Source: Paraglaciecola sp. L3A3 (GTDB lineage: Bacteria; Pseudomonadota; Gammaproteobacteria; Enterobacterales; Alteromonadaceae). From it: a DNA stretch of 64,000 bases. Made by a program: the position numbers and the translations under genes. The notes beneath the pieces were generated by a model, which was not told the DNA's origin, searched no databases, and saw only the letters and a list, made by a program, of their open reading frames with translations. The stretch covers positions 4,633,501 through 4,697,500 of the forward strand of contig NZ_CP047023.1 in assembly GCF_009796765.1 (NCBI RefSeq), read 5' to 3'. Below, one piece after another: positions 1 through 6,663 of this stretch. Position 1 is the stretch's first letter, and every line of letters begins with the position of its first letter.

Positions 1-45
1 AGGCATAAGGAAAAAGTCAAACGCCATTAACTATAGAATCCCATA

Positions 46-489
46 ATGGAAATTAAAGACATTCTTCACCCTGACTGCACTTTATGTGCAGTTCAGGGCA
101 CTAGTAAAAAAAGAGTACTTGAACTCATTAGCCAAACGGCGTCTCAAGTGATTAGCAACATAGATCAAGCAACCATACTGGCCAGTTTAACCGGCAGAGA
201 AAAAATGGGTAGCACTGGGATTGGCAATGGTATCGCCCTCCCCCATGGTAGATTAAAAGATCTAGAAAATGTCTTAGCCATAGTGGTCACCAGTGAAACA
301 CCTATTCCCTATGATGCTATTGACAATCAACCTGTAGATATTTTTATTGCTATTTTAGTGCCAGAAGAAAAAGCATCCGAACACTTAGGTACTTTATCTG
401 CGATTGCCCAAAAATTAACGAACAAAGATACATTACATAGAATTCGCAGTGCAAAAACTAATCAAGAACTATTTGAGGTTATGAGCTAA
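46..489 (+). CDS. ptsN: Nitrogen-PTS EIIA protein PtsN
   Basis: EIIA-Ntr of the nitrogen-related phosphotransferase system, a cytoplasmic regulatory phosphoprotein that receives phosphate from NPr (PtsO) and in enterobacteria acts on K+ transport and stress signalling. The 147-aa length fits the family. The phospho-accepting histidine is visible as His67 in the segment GIALPHGRL. The stop codon directly abuts the rapZ start, and ptsO follows, giving the usual ptsN-rapZ-ptsO order. In this lineage rpoN and hpf normally lie just upstream, outside the window. Only 45 bases precede the gene here, so its promoter cannot be judged. Confidence 0.95.
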   Translation: MEIKDILHPDCTLCAVQGTSKKRVLELISQTASQVISNIDQATILASLTGREKMGSTGIGNGIALPHGRLKDLENVLAIVVTSETPIPYDAIDNQPVDIFIAILVPEEKASEHLGTLSAIAQKLTNKDTLHRIRSAKTNQELFEVMS

Positions 490-1335
490 ATGAAACTCAT
501 CATTATCAGCGGACGATCAGGCTCAGGTAAATCTGTAGTATTACGAGCATTGGAAGATCTCGGTTACTATTGTGTAGACAATATCCCAGTTAACTTGTTG
601 CCCACTCTGACCCACACAGTGGTAGATGAATACGATCAAGTGGCAGTAAGTATCGACGTAAGAAACTTACCGAAAGACACTAACGAGCTAGTGGAAATTC
701 TCGATTATTTACCTTCTACATGGAATCTAACCATACTTTATCTAGATGCCAGTGATGATATTTTGATTAAACGTTTTAGTGAAACTAGACGTTTACACCC
801 ACTGTCTAAACAAAATAAATCGTTGTCTGATGCGATCCAAGCTGAAAGTAAATTATTAGCCCCTATTGCCGAACGGGCTGACCTTTATTTAGATACCGAT
901 CAGTTATCAGTTCACCAATTAGCTGAAATAGTACGTGAAAGGATTTTGGGTAAAAAAAGTTCTAGATTAGTATTAGTGTTTGAATCATTTGGTTTTAAAT
1001 ATGGCATTCCCAAAGACGCAGATTACGTATTTGACGCCCGCTTTTTACCTAACCCGCACTGGGAGCCAGATCTCAAACAATTAACAGGTCTCGACAGTCC
1101 TGTACAAATATTCTTAGGTTCACAACCTATAGTGACTAAATTTATTTGGCAAATTCAAAATTTAATTTCTACTTGGTTACCCCACTTAGAAAGAAACAAT
1201 CGTAGTTACGTGACCATAGCAATAGGCTGTACAGGCGGCCAACATAGATCTGTCTATGTCACCGAAATCCTAGCTAAAACGTTTAGTGACTCACATCCAG
1301 ATGTACAAATTCGCCACCGCGAACTAAATAGGTAA
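490..1335 (+). CDS. rapZ: RNase adapter protein RapZ
   Basis: RapZ, a nucleotide- and RNA-binding adapter that in E. coli senses glucosamine-6-phosphate and presents the sRNA GlmZ to RNase E. The 281-aa length is normal. A Walker A motif GRSGSGKS sits at residues 8-15, and the conserved C-terminal segment [13 protein letters not shown] is present. It starts on the base after the ptsN stop, so the two are almost certainly translationally coupled. Whether GlmY/GlmZ exist in this organism cannot be seen from this window; the RNA-binding role is family knowledge. Confidence 0.95.
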   Translation: MKLIIISGRSGSGKSVVLRALEDLGYYCVDNIPVNLLPTLTHTVVDEYDQVAVSIDVRNLPKDTNELVEILDYLPSTWNLTILYLDASDDILIKRFSETRRLHPLSKQNKSLSDAIQAESKLLAPIAERADLYLDTDQLSVHQLAEIVRERILGKKSSRLVLVFESFGFKYGIPKDADYVFDARFLPNPHWEPDLKQLTGLDSPVQIFLGSQPIVTKFIWQIQNLISTWLPHLERNNRSYVTIAIGCTGGQHRSVYVTEILAKTFSDSHPDVQIRHRELNR

Positions 1336-1338
1336 ACT

Positions 1339-1614
1339 ATGCCAAGGATTGAAAAAACACTGCTTATTGTCAATAAGCTAGGGTTGCACGCCCGAGCAGC
1401 AACACAATTAGTAAAATTAACCACTCAATTTGATGCTGAAATCACCTTATATCAAGGCGATAAACAAGCCTCTGCCAATAGTGTGTTAGGCCTAATGATG
1501 TTAGAAAGCCACCAAGGTGAAGAAGTTAAAGTCGTCAGTGAAGGCAAAGATGCCCAAGCAGCCTTGGACGCGGTAGAAAGCCTGATTGTTGATAAGTTTA
1601 ATGAGGAAGAATAA
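1339..1614 (+). CDS. ptsO: NPr, HPr-like phosphocarrier of the nitrogen PTS
   Basis: HPr-family phosphocarrier that passes phosphate from PtsP to PtsN. The 91-aa length matches the family. The phosphorylation site is His17 in NKLGLHARAA. It starts three bases after the rapZ stop and ends the ptsN-rapZ-ptsO unit. The genomic position separates it from sugar-PTS HPr, so ptsO (npr) is preferred over ptsH. No clear intrinsic terminator follows; only short hairpins are present. Confidence 0.93.
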   Translation: MPRIEKTLLIVNKLGLHARAATQLVKLTTQFDAEITLYQGDKQASANSVLGLMMLESHQGEEVKVVSEGKDAQAALDAVESLIVDKFNEEE

Positions 1615-1624
1615 GAATCTTTAA

Positions 1625-1655
1625 TGTGCTTCGCACACCAAGCATGACTTCGTCA
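1625..1655. repeat. Two adjacent mini-hairpins with TTC loops
   Basis: Downstream of ptsO are TGTGC-TTC-GCACA (1625-1637) and TGAC-TTC-GTCA (1645-1655). These are two perfect short palindromes sharing the same three-base loop. No T-tract follows, so they do not look like an intrinsic terminator. They may be fragments of a short palindromic repeat family; other copies were not identified in this window. Confidence 0.35.
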
Positions 1656-1804
1656 CTTATAAGCTGCGCATACTTTTGCTTTTTAACAAAAACTTCAGAA
1701 AATTTGTACTGACCTACAGCCGACTATCGATTAAACTATGGGCGTGTATCCAATGCGCTATCATCATTTCATCTTTCTATTAATTGGGTAAATATTTGTA
1801 ATTC

Positions 1805-3160
1805 ATGCCAGAGACCTTCAAAACTAAAAGCACAAAAAGCCAACTTCATGCTATCGATGATGCACTAGCAGATGATAATACAGGGCTAGTAAAAGACATG
1901 CTGCAACAACTGCAGCCTTGTGACATTGCTTTGCTTTTGGAATCAAGTCGTAGCCGTAGTCGTTTAATTTTATGGCCACTAATTGAACCTGATTTATATA
2001 GTGATGTATTAGAAGAATTATCTGAAGATGTCCGTAATGGCATCATAGATACAATGTTGCCGGAGAAAATCACAGACGCCCTCGAAGAGATGGACACTGA
2101 TGATTTGGTGGAAACACTCAGCACTCTACCCGAATCAGTTTCTCAGGATTTACTGGCAACCATGGACGAACAGGACAGGCAAAGAGCCGAATTAGGCTTA
2201 TCTTATGGTGAGGAAACCGCTGGTTTCATCATGAATACAGATACCATTACCCTTCGTCATAAAATTAATGTTGACGTAATTCTGCGTTATCTACGGCTAA
2301 AAGGTGATATGCCTGAACATACAGATACTTTGTATGTAGTAGACAGTGAAGATAAATTAATGGGTGGTGTGGCCATTACTAGATTAATCACGGCCGCTCC
2401 TGACACCCCCGTTGAATCTTTAATTAAAGACTCGATTTCAATTCCCGTAGACATGGAAGATGGTGAAGTAGCCAATTTATTTGAACGATATAATTGGTTA
2501 TCAGCACCAGTAGTCGACAAAAATAATCACTTGTTAGGCCGGATCACCATAGATGATGTGGTTGATATTATCCGTGAAGACGCCGAACACTCCATGATGA
2601 GTATGGCCGGTTTAGATGACGAAGAAGACACCTTTGCCCCCGTAGTTAAAAGTACTCAGCGACGTAGTTTATGGTTAGGCGTCAACTTATTTACTGCACT
2701 AATGGCTGCAGCAGTCAGCGATTTATTTGAAACAACACTAAGTGAATTAGCAGTATTAGCAATCCTTAATACAATCGTACCTAGTATGGGCGGTGCCGCC
2801 GGTAATCAGACCCTCACTTTAGTGATACGCGGTATGGCTTTAGGTCATGTAACGGCTCGTAATGCGAGATGGTTAATTAGTAAAGAATTAGCCATTGGTA
2901 TCTTAAATGGCATCATTTGGTCGGTGTTAATTGCCACTGTAATTGCCTTATGGAAACAAGATTTTATGTTAGGTGCTGTCATTGCTTTCGCCATGATGAT
3001 TAATATGGTGGCTGCAGGTTTAGCAGGGGCAAGTTTACCCATGATCATGCGTAAGTTAAACATTGACCCAGCACTAGCAGGAAGTGTTATCTTAACCACT
3101 ATTACTGACGTGGTTGGCATATTTGCCTTTTTAGGTACAGCAACCTGGTTGTTATTGTAA
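1805..3160 (+). CDS. mgtE: Magnesium channel/transporter MgtE
   Basis: MgtE-family Mg2+ channel in the inner membrane. The 451-aa length is typical. Order of parts: an acidic N-terminal MgtE_N helical domain (about 1-140), two CBS domains (about 145-275) that sense cytoplasmic Mg2+, a plug-helix region, then five membrane segments (about 285-451) including the pore motif PSMGGAAGNQTLT. The ribosome-binding site before the ATG is poor. A DMT exporter starts three bases after the stop, so they are probably cotranscribed. No Mg2+ riboswitch-like structure was recognised in the 190-base upstream gap. Confidence 0.93.
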   Translation: MPETFKTKSTKSQLHAIDDALADDNTGLVKDMLQQLQPCDIALLLESSRSRSRLILWPLIEPDLYSDVLEELSEDVRNGIIDTMLPEKITDALEEMDTDDLVETLSTLPESVSQDLLATMDEQDRQRAELGLSYGEETAGFIMNTDTITLRHKINVDVILRYLRLKGDMPEHTDTLYVVDSEDKLMGGVAITRLITAAPDTPVESLIKDSISIPVDMEDGEVANLFERYNWLSAPVVDKNNHLLGRITIDDVVDIIREDAEHSMMSMAGLDDEEDTFAPVVKSTQRRSLWLGVNLFTALMAAAVSDLFETTLSELAVLAILNTIVPSMGGAAGNQTLTLVIRGMALGHVTARNARWLISKELAIGILNGIIWSVLIATVIALWKQDFMLGAVIAFAMMINMVAAGLAGASLPMIMRKLNIDPALAGSVILTTITDVVGIFAFLGTATWLLL

Positions 3161-3162
3161 TT

Positions 3163-4035
3163 TTGCGCTCTCTAGATACTTTTAGTTATAGCTTAATTGC
3201 CCTATTTGCTTTTGCTGCGAATTCGGTCTTGTGCCGTTTAGCTCTAGCCGTTGAAGAAGTCGATCCCATCAGCTTTACTGCCATTAGATTGATCTCTGCG
3301 GCTGCGATTTTATTTTTTATAGTGGTCGCCAAAACACCTAGTCAATTTAATTCAATCAGGCACTATGGAAGCCGTGCTGGAGCATTTTATTTGCTCATTT
3401 ACGCAGCTGGATTTTCTTTTGCTTATCTAACAGTCAGCACAGCAACAGGGGCCTTAGCTTTATTTGCCAGCGTTCAATTTACTATGTTGTTTAAAGGCTG
3501 GTTGGCCGGACATAAATTAAACCGCTACGAATTAACTGGCATATTATTATCGTTAATCGGCTTTATTTATTTTGTTTATCCTGAGTTAGAAAAACCTAGC
3601 ATCATTGGCTGTTTATTGATGATTGCAGCAGGTATTGCTTGGGGGTTTTACAGTTTGATCGGAGCTAAATCCACTGAACCTCTTAAAGACACATTAGGCA
3701 ACTTTGTACGTTTGCTGCCTATTTCAATATTGTGTTTAATCGCTGTCTATATATTTAATGATTCAACTATCAGCTGGCTTGGTTTAACTTACACTTTAGG
3801 CTCAGGTATTTTAGCTTCGGGCCTAGGTTATAGTCTTTGGTATCATGTATTACCAAGCCTAAAACCCAGTGTTGCAGCAGTTAGTCAACTATCTGTTCCC
3901 ATTTGGGCTGCACTGGGTGGCGTATTATTTGTTAATGAAGCCATAGGCTGGCATTTAACCCTATCTAGTGGGTTAATTTTAGGTGGAATCTGCATAGTAT
4001 TGTTAACTCGCACTAATCCCCCTAAAAAGCAGTAA
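3163..4035 (+). CDS. EamA/DMT-family transporter
   Basis: Ten-helix member of the drug/metabolite transporter superfamily with two EamA repeats, 290 aa, probably an inner-membrane exporter. Substrate unknown. The start is TTG three bases after the mgtE stop, and no good internal ATG precedes the first membrane helix (FSYSLIALFAFAANSVLC). The second EamA repeat covers roughly residues 145-285. It is convergent with the esterase gene, with no bases between the two stop codons. Confidence 0.85.
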   Translation: MRSLDTFSYSLIALFAFAANSVLCRLALAVEEVDPISFTAIRLISAAAILFFIVVAKTPSQFNSIRHYGSRAGAFYLLIYAAGFSFAYLTVSTATGALALFASVQFTMLFKGWLAGHKLNRYELTGILLSLIGFIYFVYPELEKPSIIGCLLMIAAGIAWGFYSLIGAKSTEPLKDTLGNFVRLLPISILCLIAVYIFNDSTISWLGLTYTLGSGILASGLGYSLWYHVLPSLKPSVAAVSQLSVPIWAALGGVLFVNEAIGWHLTLSSGLILGGICIVLLTRTNPPKKQ

Positions 4036-4830
4036 TCATTGAATTTTCATCATTTTTTTAGCGTAACCTTCACCTAATAAGAGCATACTATCATTATCAA
4101 AATGCCACCTGTCCATGGCTGTAAGGTTTTTTGCACTGACAAAATCAGTAAACTTTAATTGCTTTGGAAGCTGTGCAATTTGTTGATTAATTAACTCTGT
4201 TTGATTAATTTGCCCTGCAACAAAAGGTAATTCGGGTAGATTCAAATCGGCTCTTAAATTATTCACTAAGCTGACTAACTTATTAAGGTAGTCAGTGTCT
4301 TCAAAGTCCGTCTCTCCTTGATGCCATAATATTCCTTTTAAGGTACCTGTTTGTTGAGCTTGTCTGACTCGTTGAAGTGCTTGTTGATAAAAATGTTTAT
4401 CTGGCTGCCATTCGCTAATACTAGAACCGCCTTTAGCATTCACTACTAGGCCAATTTTAACTTGCGGTTGACGCTTAGATAAATCTTGTAACAGGGTATT
4501 TGCGAAAGAGTAACCCACACCTAATTTCTGCATCACTAAATTTTTACGAATACTAGAATATCGATTTAATGGATTTGTTGCTAATTGCCACTGCCCTTTA
4601 GCATCTAGTAATAAAGTATTTTCAAGCACATTATATTGCTCAGCTAACAAAGGAGCTCGACCTGCCATATTAGATTGACCAATCAATAAGTACACATGTA
4701 AATCTTGTTGGTTTCCCATGTAGAGCCCTTGCTTTATGGCGACGGAATCACTTCTCTCAGTTACATTGGGGCGTATAATACAAGAACATAAAATCATACA
4801 AACCAGTAATGTCATGATATTCTTTTTCAT
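4036..4830 (-). CDS. SGNH sialate O-acetylesterase-like lipoprotein
   Basis: Putative carbohydrate O-acetylesterase of the SASA/CE6 type (SGNH hydrolase fold), 264 aa. A lipoprotein signal MTLLVCMILCSC places it in a membrane facing the periplasm or outside. Block I IGQSNMAGR carries the nucleophile Ser, WHQGETD is the conserved block around residue 170, and DRWHFD near the C-terminus supplies the Asp-His pair. Probable substrates are acetyl groups on plant or algal polysaccharides; that is family inference. It stands alone, next to the repeat array and the gal genes. The galactose neighbourhood is suggestive but not proof of a linked role. Confidence 0.8.
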   Translation of the reverse strand: MKKNIMTLLVCMILCSCIIRPNVTERSDSVAIKQGLYMGNQQDLHVYLLIGQSNMAGRAPLLAEQYNVLENTLLLDAKGQWQLATNPLNRYSSIRKNLVMQKLGVGYSFANTLLQDLSKRQPQVKIGLVVNAKGGSSISEWQPDKHFYQQALQRVRQAQQTGTLKGILWHQGETDFEDTDYLNKLVSLVNNLRADLNLPELPFVAGQINQTELINQQIAQLPKQLKFTDFVSAKNLTAMDRWHFDNDSMLLLGEGYAKKMMKIQ

Positions 4831-4969
4831 AGATGCTTAACTTTTTAATCTAATAATTTTCAGATTAACAAAATATCTGAGCAGACACTGCTAGTTATCT
4901 TAATAAAATTGTTCTATTTGTTTTTCAGCTGCTTCATATGTTTTACCCCTTCAATTAAAAGGAAGAAAT

Positions 4970-5041
4970 ATGAATAAGGTTTTATATCTCTCATTAATTT
5001 TACTAATGGCTTGATGCGCAAAACATAATGCAGCTCTATGA
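4970..5041 (+). pseudogene. Remnant of a small lipoprotein leader
   Basis: A good ribosome-binding site (AAAGGAAG) precedes an ATG at 4970. It opens a typical lipoprotein signal, MNKVLYLSLILLMA, and stops at TGA (5012-5014), where the lipobox cysteine is expected. The very next codon is TGC (Cys), followed by AKHNAAL and another TGA at 5039-5041. The reading is of a decayed lipoprotein gene. Selenocysteine reading is very unlikely because the frame ends seven codons later. Confidence 0.5.
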
Positions 5042-5045
5042 GTGT

Positions 5046-5104
5046 TAATACCAACTCTAATAAATGTACACTCAGAGATCAGTTTTTTAGCTAGATTGGT
5101 ATAA
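5046..5104. repeat. Short inverted-repeat element (AATACCAA...TTGGTATA type)
   Basis: ATACCAA at 5048-5054 is the exact reverse complement of TTGGTAT at 5096-5102, with weaker inner complementarity (TCTAAT against AGCTAGAT). The resulting ~57-base stem-loop sits just after the decayed lipoprotein leader. It resembles the short non-coding inverted repeats scattered in Alteromonadales genomes, though that is from memory and unverified. No transposase is present. Confidence 0.4.
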
Positions 5105-5253
5105 AGCCTATCAAAACAGAGCTTGGCTAGCTTAGCTAAAAGTATTTAAACATTGGGCTTCACTTTTTCTGACGATTTAATCAAGCTACAGAATGCATAT
5201 TTACTGGCAATGCAAAGGCTTATCAAATAAACCACAATTATTTGTATTATTCA

Positions 5254-5353
5254 TTGAACTAAATAGAGCAGCACAAGTCATATTTGGTGTGTTTAGTTTT
5301 GTGTGTGTTTTCCTAGTATGTTTTTAGCCCAGATATTATCTGGGCTTTTTTTT
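5254..5353 (+). ncRNA. Putative small RNA, array unit 1
   Basis: Predicted 100-nt unit. The 5' arm AACTAAATA pairs with TGTGTTTAGTT to give a 9-bp hairpin with one G-U. The invariant linker GTGTGTTTTCCTAGTAT follows. The end is an intrinsic terminator with arms AGCCCAGA/TCTGGGCT (5326-5346) and eight Ts. A TATTAT -10-like box at 5245-5250 would start the RNA about at the GAAC of TTGAAC. The -35 region differs from units 2, 3 and 6, because this is the outermost copy with unique upstream sequence. Confidence 0.6.
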
Positions 5354-5427
5354 GCTCGCTATTTATACCTTTTTACAACACAGTTGAGTCTTATTGTTAG
5401 AACCCTCTACAAAAAAATTAAGCGTTT

Positions 5428-5458
5428 TTGACTATTTGCCCGAATTTATTTGTATTAT
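5428..5458 (+). promoter_or_regulatory. Promoter-like pair before array unit 2 (A type)
   Basis: TTGACT (5428-5433) and TATTAT (5453-5458) stand 19 bases apart; a 17-base alternative uses TGTATT. The same pair at the same 19-base spacing precedes unit 3 (5637-5667) and unit 6 (6196-6226). With TATTAT as -10 the RNA would begin at the first base of the 5' hairpin, which supports the assignment. The long spacing suggests a weak or activator-dependent promoter. Confidence 0.45.
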
Positions 5459-5461
5459 TTA

Positions 5462-5561
5462 TTGAACTAAATAGAGCAGCACAAGTCATATTTGGTGTGT
5501 TTAGTTTTGTGTGTGTTTTCCTAGTATGTTTTTAGCCCAGATATTATCTGGGCTTTTTTTT
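5462..5561 (+). ncRNA. Putative small RNA, array unit 2
   Basis: Nearly identical to unit 1 over its whole length. 5' hairpin arms are at 5464-5473 and around 5500-5510; the terminator palindrome is at 5534-5554 with eight Ts. It is preceded by a promoter-like pair, TTGACT at 5428-5433 and TATTAT at 5453-5458. The spacer between units 1 and 2 recurs almost unchanged between units 5 and 6. Confidence 0.65.
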
Positions 5562-5670
5562 ACCCGTAACTTATCTCAGCTCTCAAACCAGTAAAGTATT
5601 GGAGTTTGAGCATTCTACAAACAACAAAAAACTGTATTGACTATTAGCCCGAATTTATTTGTATTATTTA

Positions 5671-5770
5671 TTGAACTAAATAGAACAGCACAAGTCATAT
5701 TTAGTGTGTTTAGTTTTATGTGTGTTTTCCTAGTATGTTTTTAGCCCAGATATTATCTGGGCTTTTTTTT
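5671..5770 (+). ncRNA. Putative small RNA, array unit 3
   Basis: 100-nt unit with the same 5' hairpin, the invariant linker and a terminator palindrome at 5743-5763 with eight Ts. It differs from units 1-2 by a few substitutions (AGAACAG for AGAGCAG, TTTAGTG for TTTGGTG, ATG for GTG in the linker lead). A promoter-like pair lies upstream: TTGACT 5637-5642 and TATTAT 5662-5667. Confidence 0.65.
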
Positions 5771-5832
5771 GCCTAACATTCGGCATTACAATGAGCAGAT
5801 AGTTGAATTATTAGGATTTTATTTTTGAATAA

Positions 5833-5934
5833 TTGAACTAAACACACAACAGCCAGTCTGATTTTGTGTGTGTTTAGTTTTATGTGTGTTTTCCTAGTAT
5901 GTTTTTAGCCCGGATATTATCTGGGCTTTTTTTT
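5833..5934 (+). ncRNA. Putative small RNA, array unit 4
   Basis: 102-nt unit with the longest 5' stem in the array. AACTAAACACACA pairs with TGTGTGTTTAGTT as a 13-bp helix, where the A-type units have a G-U pair and a mismatch. This favours selection on an RNA helix. The terminator (5907-5934) has CCCGG against CTGGG, which keeps pairing through a G-U. The upstream region is the second (B) type, GGATTTTATTTTTGAATAA. Confidence 0.6.
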
Positions 5935-6037
5935 GCTTAAAGAAAAGAAAGTTGTTTTAGATGGAGAGTGCGTAAACTGTCCAATAGGTACCAACAAATC
6001 ATGAACTAGAATTAAATCATATTTTATTTTTGAATAG

Positions 6038-6121
6038 TTGAACTAAATACAAAACTGCTAGTCCTATTTATGTGTGTTTTCCTAGTATGTTTTAGCCCAG
6101 ATATTAACTGGGCTTTTTTTT
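6038..6121 (+). ncRNA. Putative small RNA, array unit 5 (short form)
   Basis: 84-nt variant that has lost the GTTTAGTTTT arm, so the 5' hairpin is reduced to AAATA/TATTT. The invariant linker is retained and the terminator (6094-6121) still pairs over seven bases (AGCCCAG/CTGGGCT) with eight Ts. It is the most diverged copy and may be a decaying one. Confidence 0.45.
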
Positions 6122-6229
6122 GCTCGCTCTTTATACCCGTTTACAACACAGTTGAGTCTTATTGTTAGAACCCTCTACAAAAAAATTAAGCGTTTTTGAC
6201 TATTAGCCCGAATTTATTTGTATTATTTA

Positions 6230-6314
6230 TTGAACTAAATAGAACAGCACAAGTCATATTTAGTGTGTTTTCCTAGTATGTTTTTAGCCCAGATATTATC
6301 TGGGCTTTTTTTTT
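6230..6314 (+). ncRNA. Putative small RNA, array unit 6 (short form)
   Basis: 85-nt variant in which one GTGTGTTT-bounded segment is deleted, probably by slippage between direct repeats. An alternative 5' stem ACTAAATA/TATTTAGT (8 bp) forms from the remaining sequence, so a 5' hairpin is kept. The invariant linker and a terminator at 6286-6314 with nine Ts are present. The upstream promoter-like pair TTGACT 6196-6201 and TATTAT 6221-6226 matches units 2 and 3. Confidence 0.55.
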
Positions 6315-6376
6315 GCCTAACATTCGGCATTACAATGAGCAGATAGTTAAATTTATAGGATTTTATTTTTGAATAA

Positions 6377-6478
6377 TTGAACTAAATACAAAACAGCCAG
6401 TCTGACTTTGTGTGTGTTTAGTTTTATGTGTGTTTTCCTAGTATATTTTTAGCCCAGATATTATCTGGGCTTTTTTTT
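6377..6478 (+). ncRNA. Putative small RNA, array unit 7
   Basis: 102-nt B-type unit. AACTAAATACA pairs with TGTGTGTTTAGTT over 11 bp with one G-U. The linker reads GTGTGTTTTCCTAGTAT followed by A where units 1-6 have G. The terminator is at 6451-6478 with eight Ts. It is preceded by the 62-base spacer also found before units 4 and 8. Confidence 0.6.
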
Positions 6479-6540
6479 GCCTAACATTCGGCATTACAAT
6501 GAGCAGATAGTTAAATTTATAGGATTTTATTTTTGAATAA

Positions 6541-6638
6541 TTGAACTAAATACAAAACAGCCAGTCTGAATTAGTGTGTTTAGTTTTATGTGTGTTTTCC
6601 TAGTATATTTTTGGCCCAGATATTATCTGGGCTTTTTT
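6541..6638 (+). ncRNA. Putative small RNA, array unit 8 (proximal to galK)
   Basis: 98-nt B-type unit, last in the array. The 5' stem is 11 bp, the linker is invariant, and the terminator (6613-6638) has six Ts and one arm base changed to G, still able to pair with U. It ends 26 bases from the 3' end of galK on the opposite strand. Read-through from either side would make antisense RNA. Confidence 0.55.
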
Positions 6639-6663
6639 ATTTAGGATTTAATTCAGAACGGGA

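Larger units (their letters stand above)
5235..6638 (+). repeat. Eight-copy tandem array of sRNA-like units
   Basis: Eight directly repeated units fill almost the whole gap between the SGNH esterase and galK. Unit starts (TTGAACTAAA) are at 5254, 5462, 5671, 5833, 6038, 6230, 6377 and 6541; each ends in a hairpin plus T-tract. Spacing is irregular (147-209 bases). Spacers fall into recurring types: one shared by units 1-2 and 5-6 (5354-5453 and 6122-6220) and a 62-base one shared by units 3-4, 6-7 and 7-8 (5771-5832, 6315-6376, 6479-6540). Array growth by recombination of unit-plus-spacer modules is therefore likely. No conserved reading frame runs through the units. Confidence 0.9.

Noticed and set aside
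5012..5014. TGA as a selenocysteine codon in the lipoprotein leader
   Set aside because: The frame ends at another TGA within ten codons, and nothing suggests a SECIS element or selenoprotein family.
5254..5285. TTGAAC...TCATAT as an internal promoter of each unit
   Set aside because: TTGAAC lies inside the predicted 5' RNA hairpin, and the -10 candidate is poorly kept (TCTGAT, TCCTAT, TCTGAA). The upstream TTGACT/TATTAT pair fits better, at least for A-type units.
5320..5427. Short frame starting ATG TTT TTA GCC CAG in unit 1 running into the spacer
   Set aside because: Not conserved: units 7 and 8 have ATA instead of ATG and the spacers after the units differ, so the frame has no shared product.
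5235..6638. CRISPR array
   Set aside because: Repeats are about 100 bases with irregular spacing and repeated spacers, each repeat ends in a terminator, and there are no cas genes.
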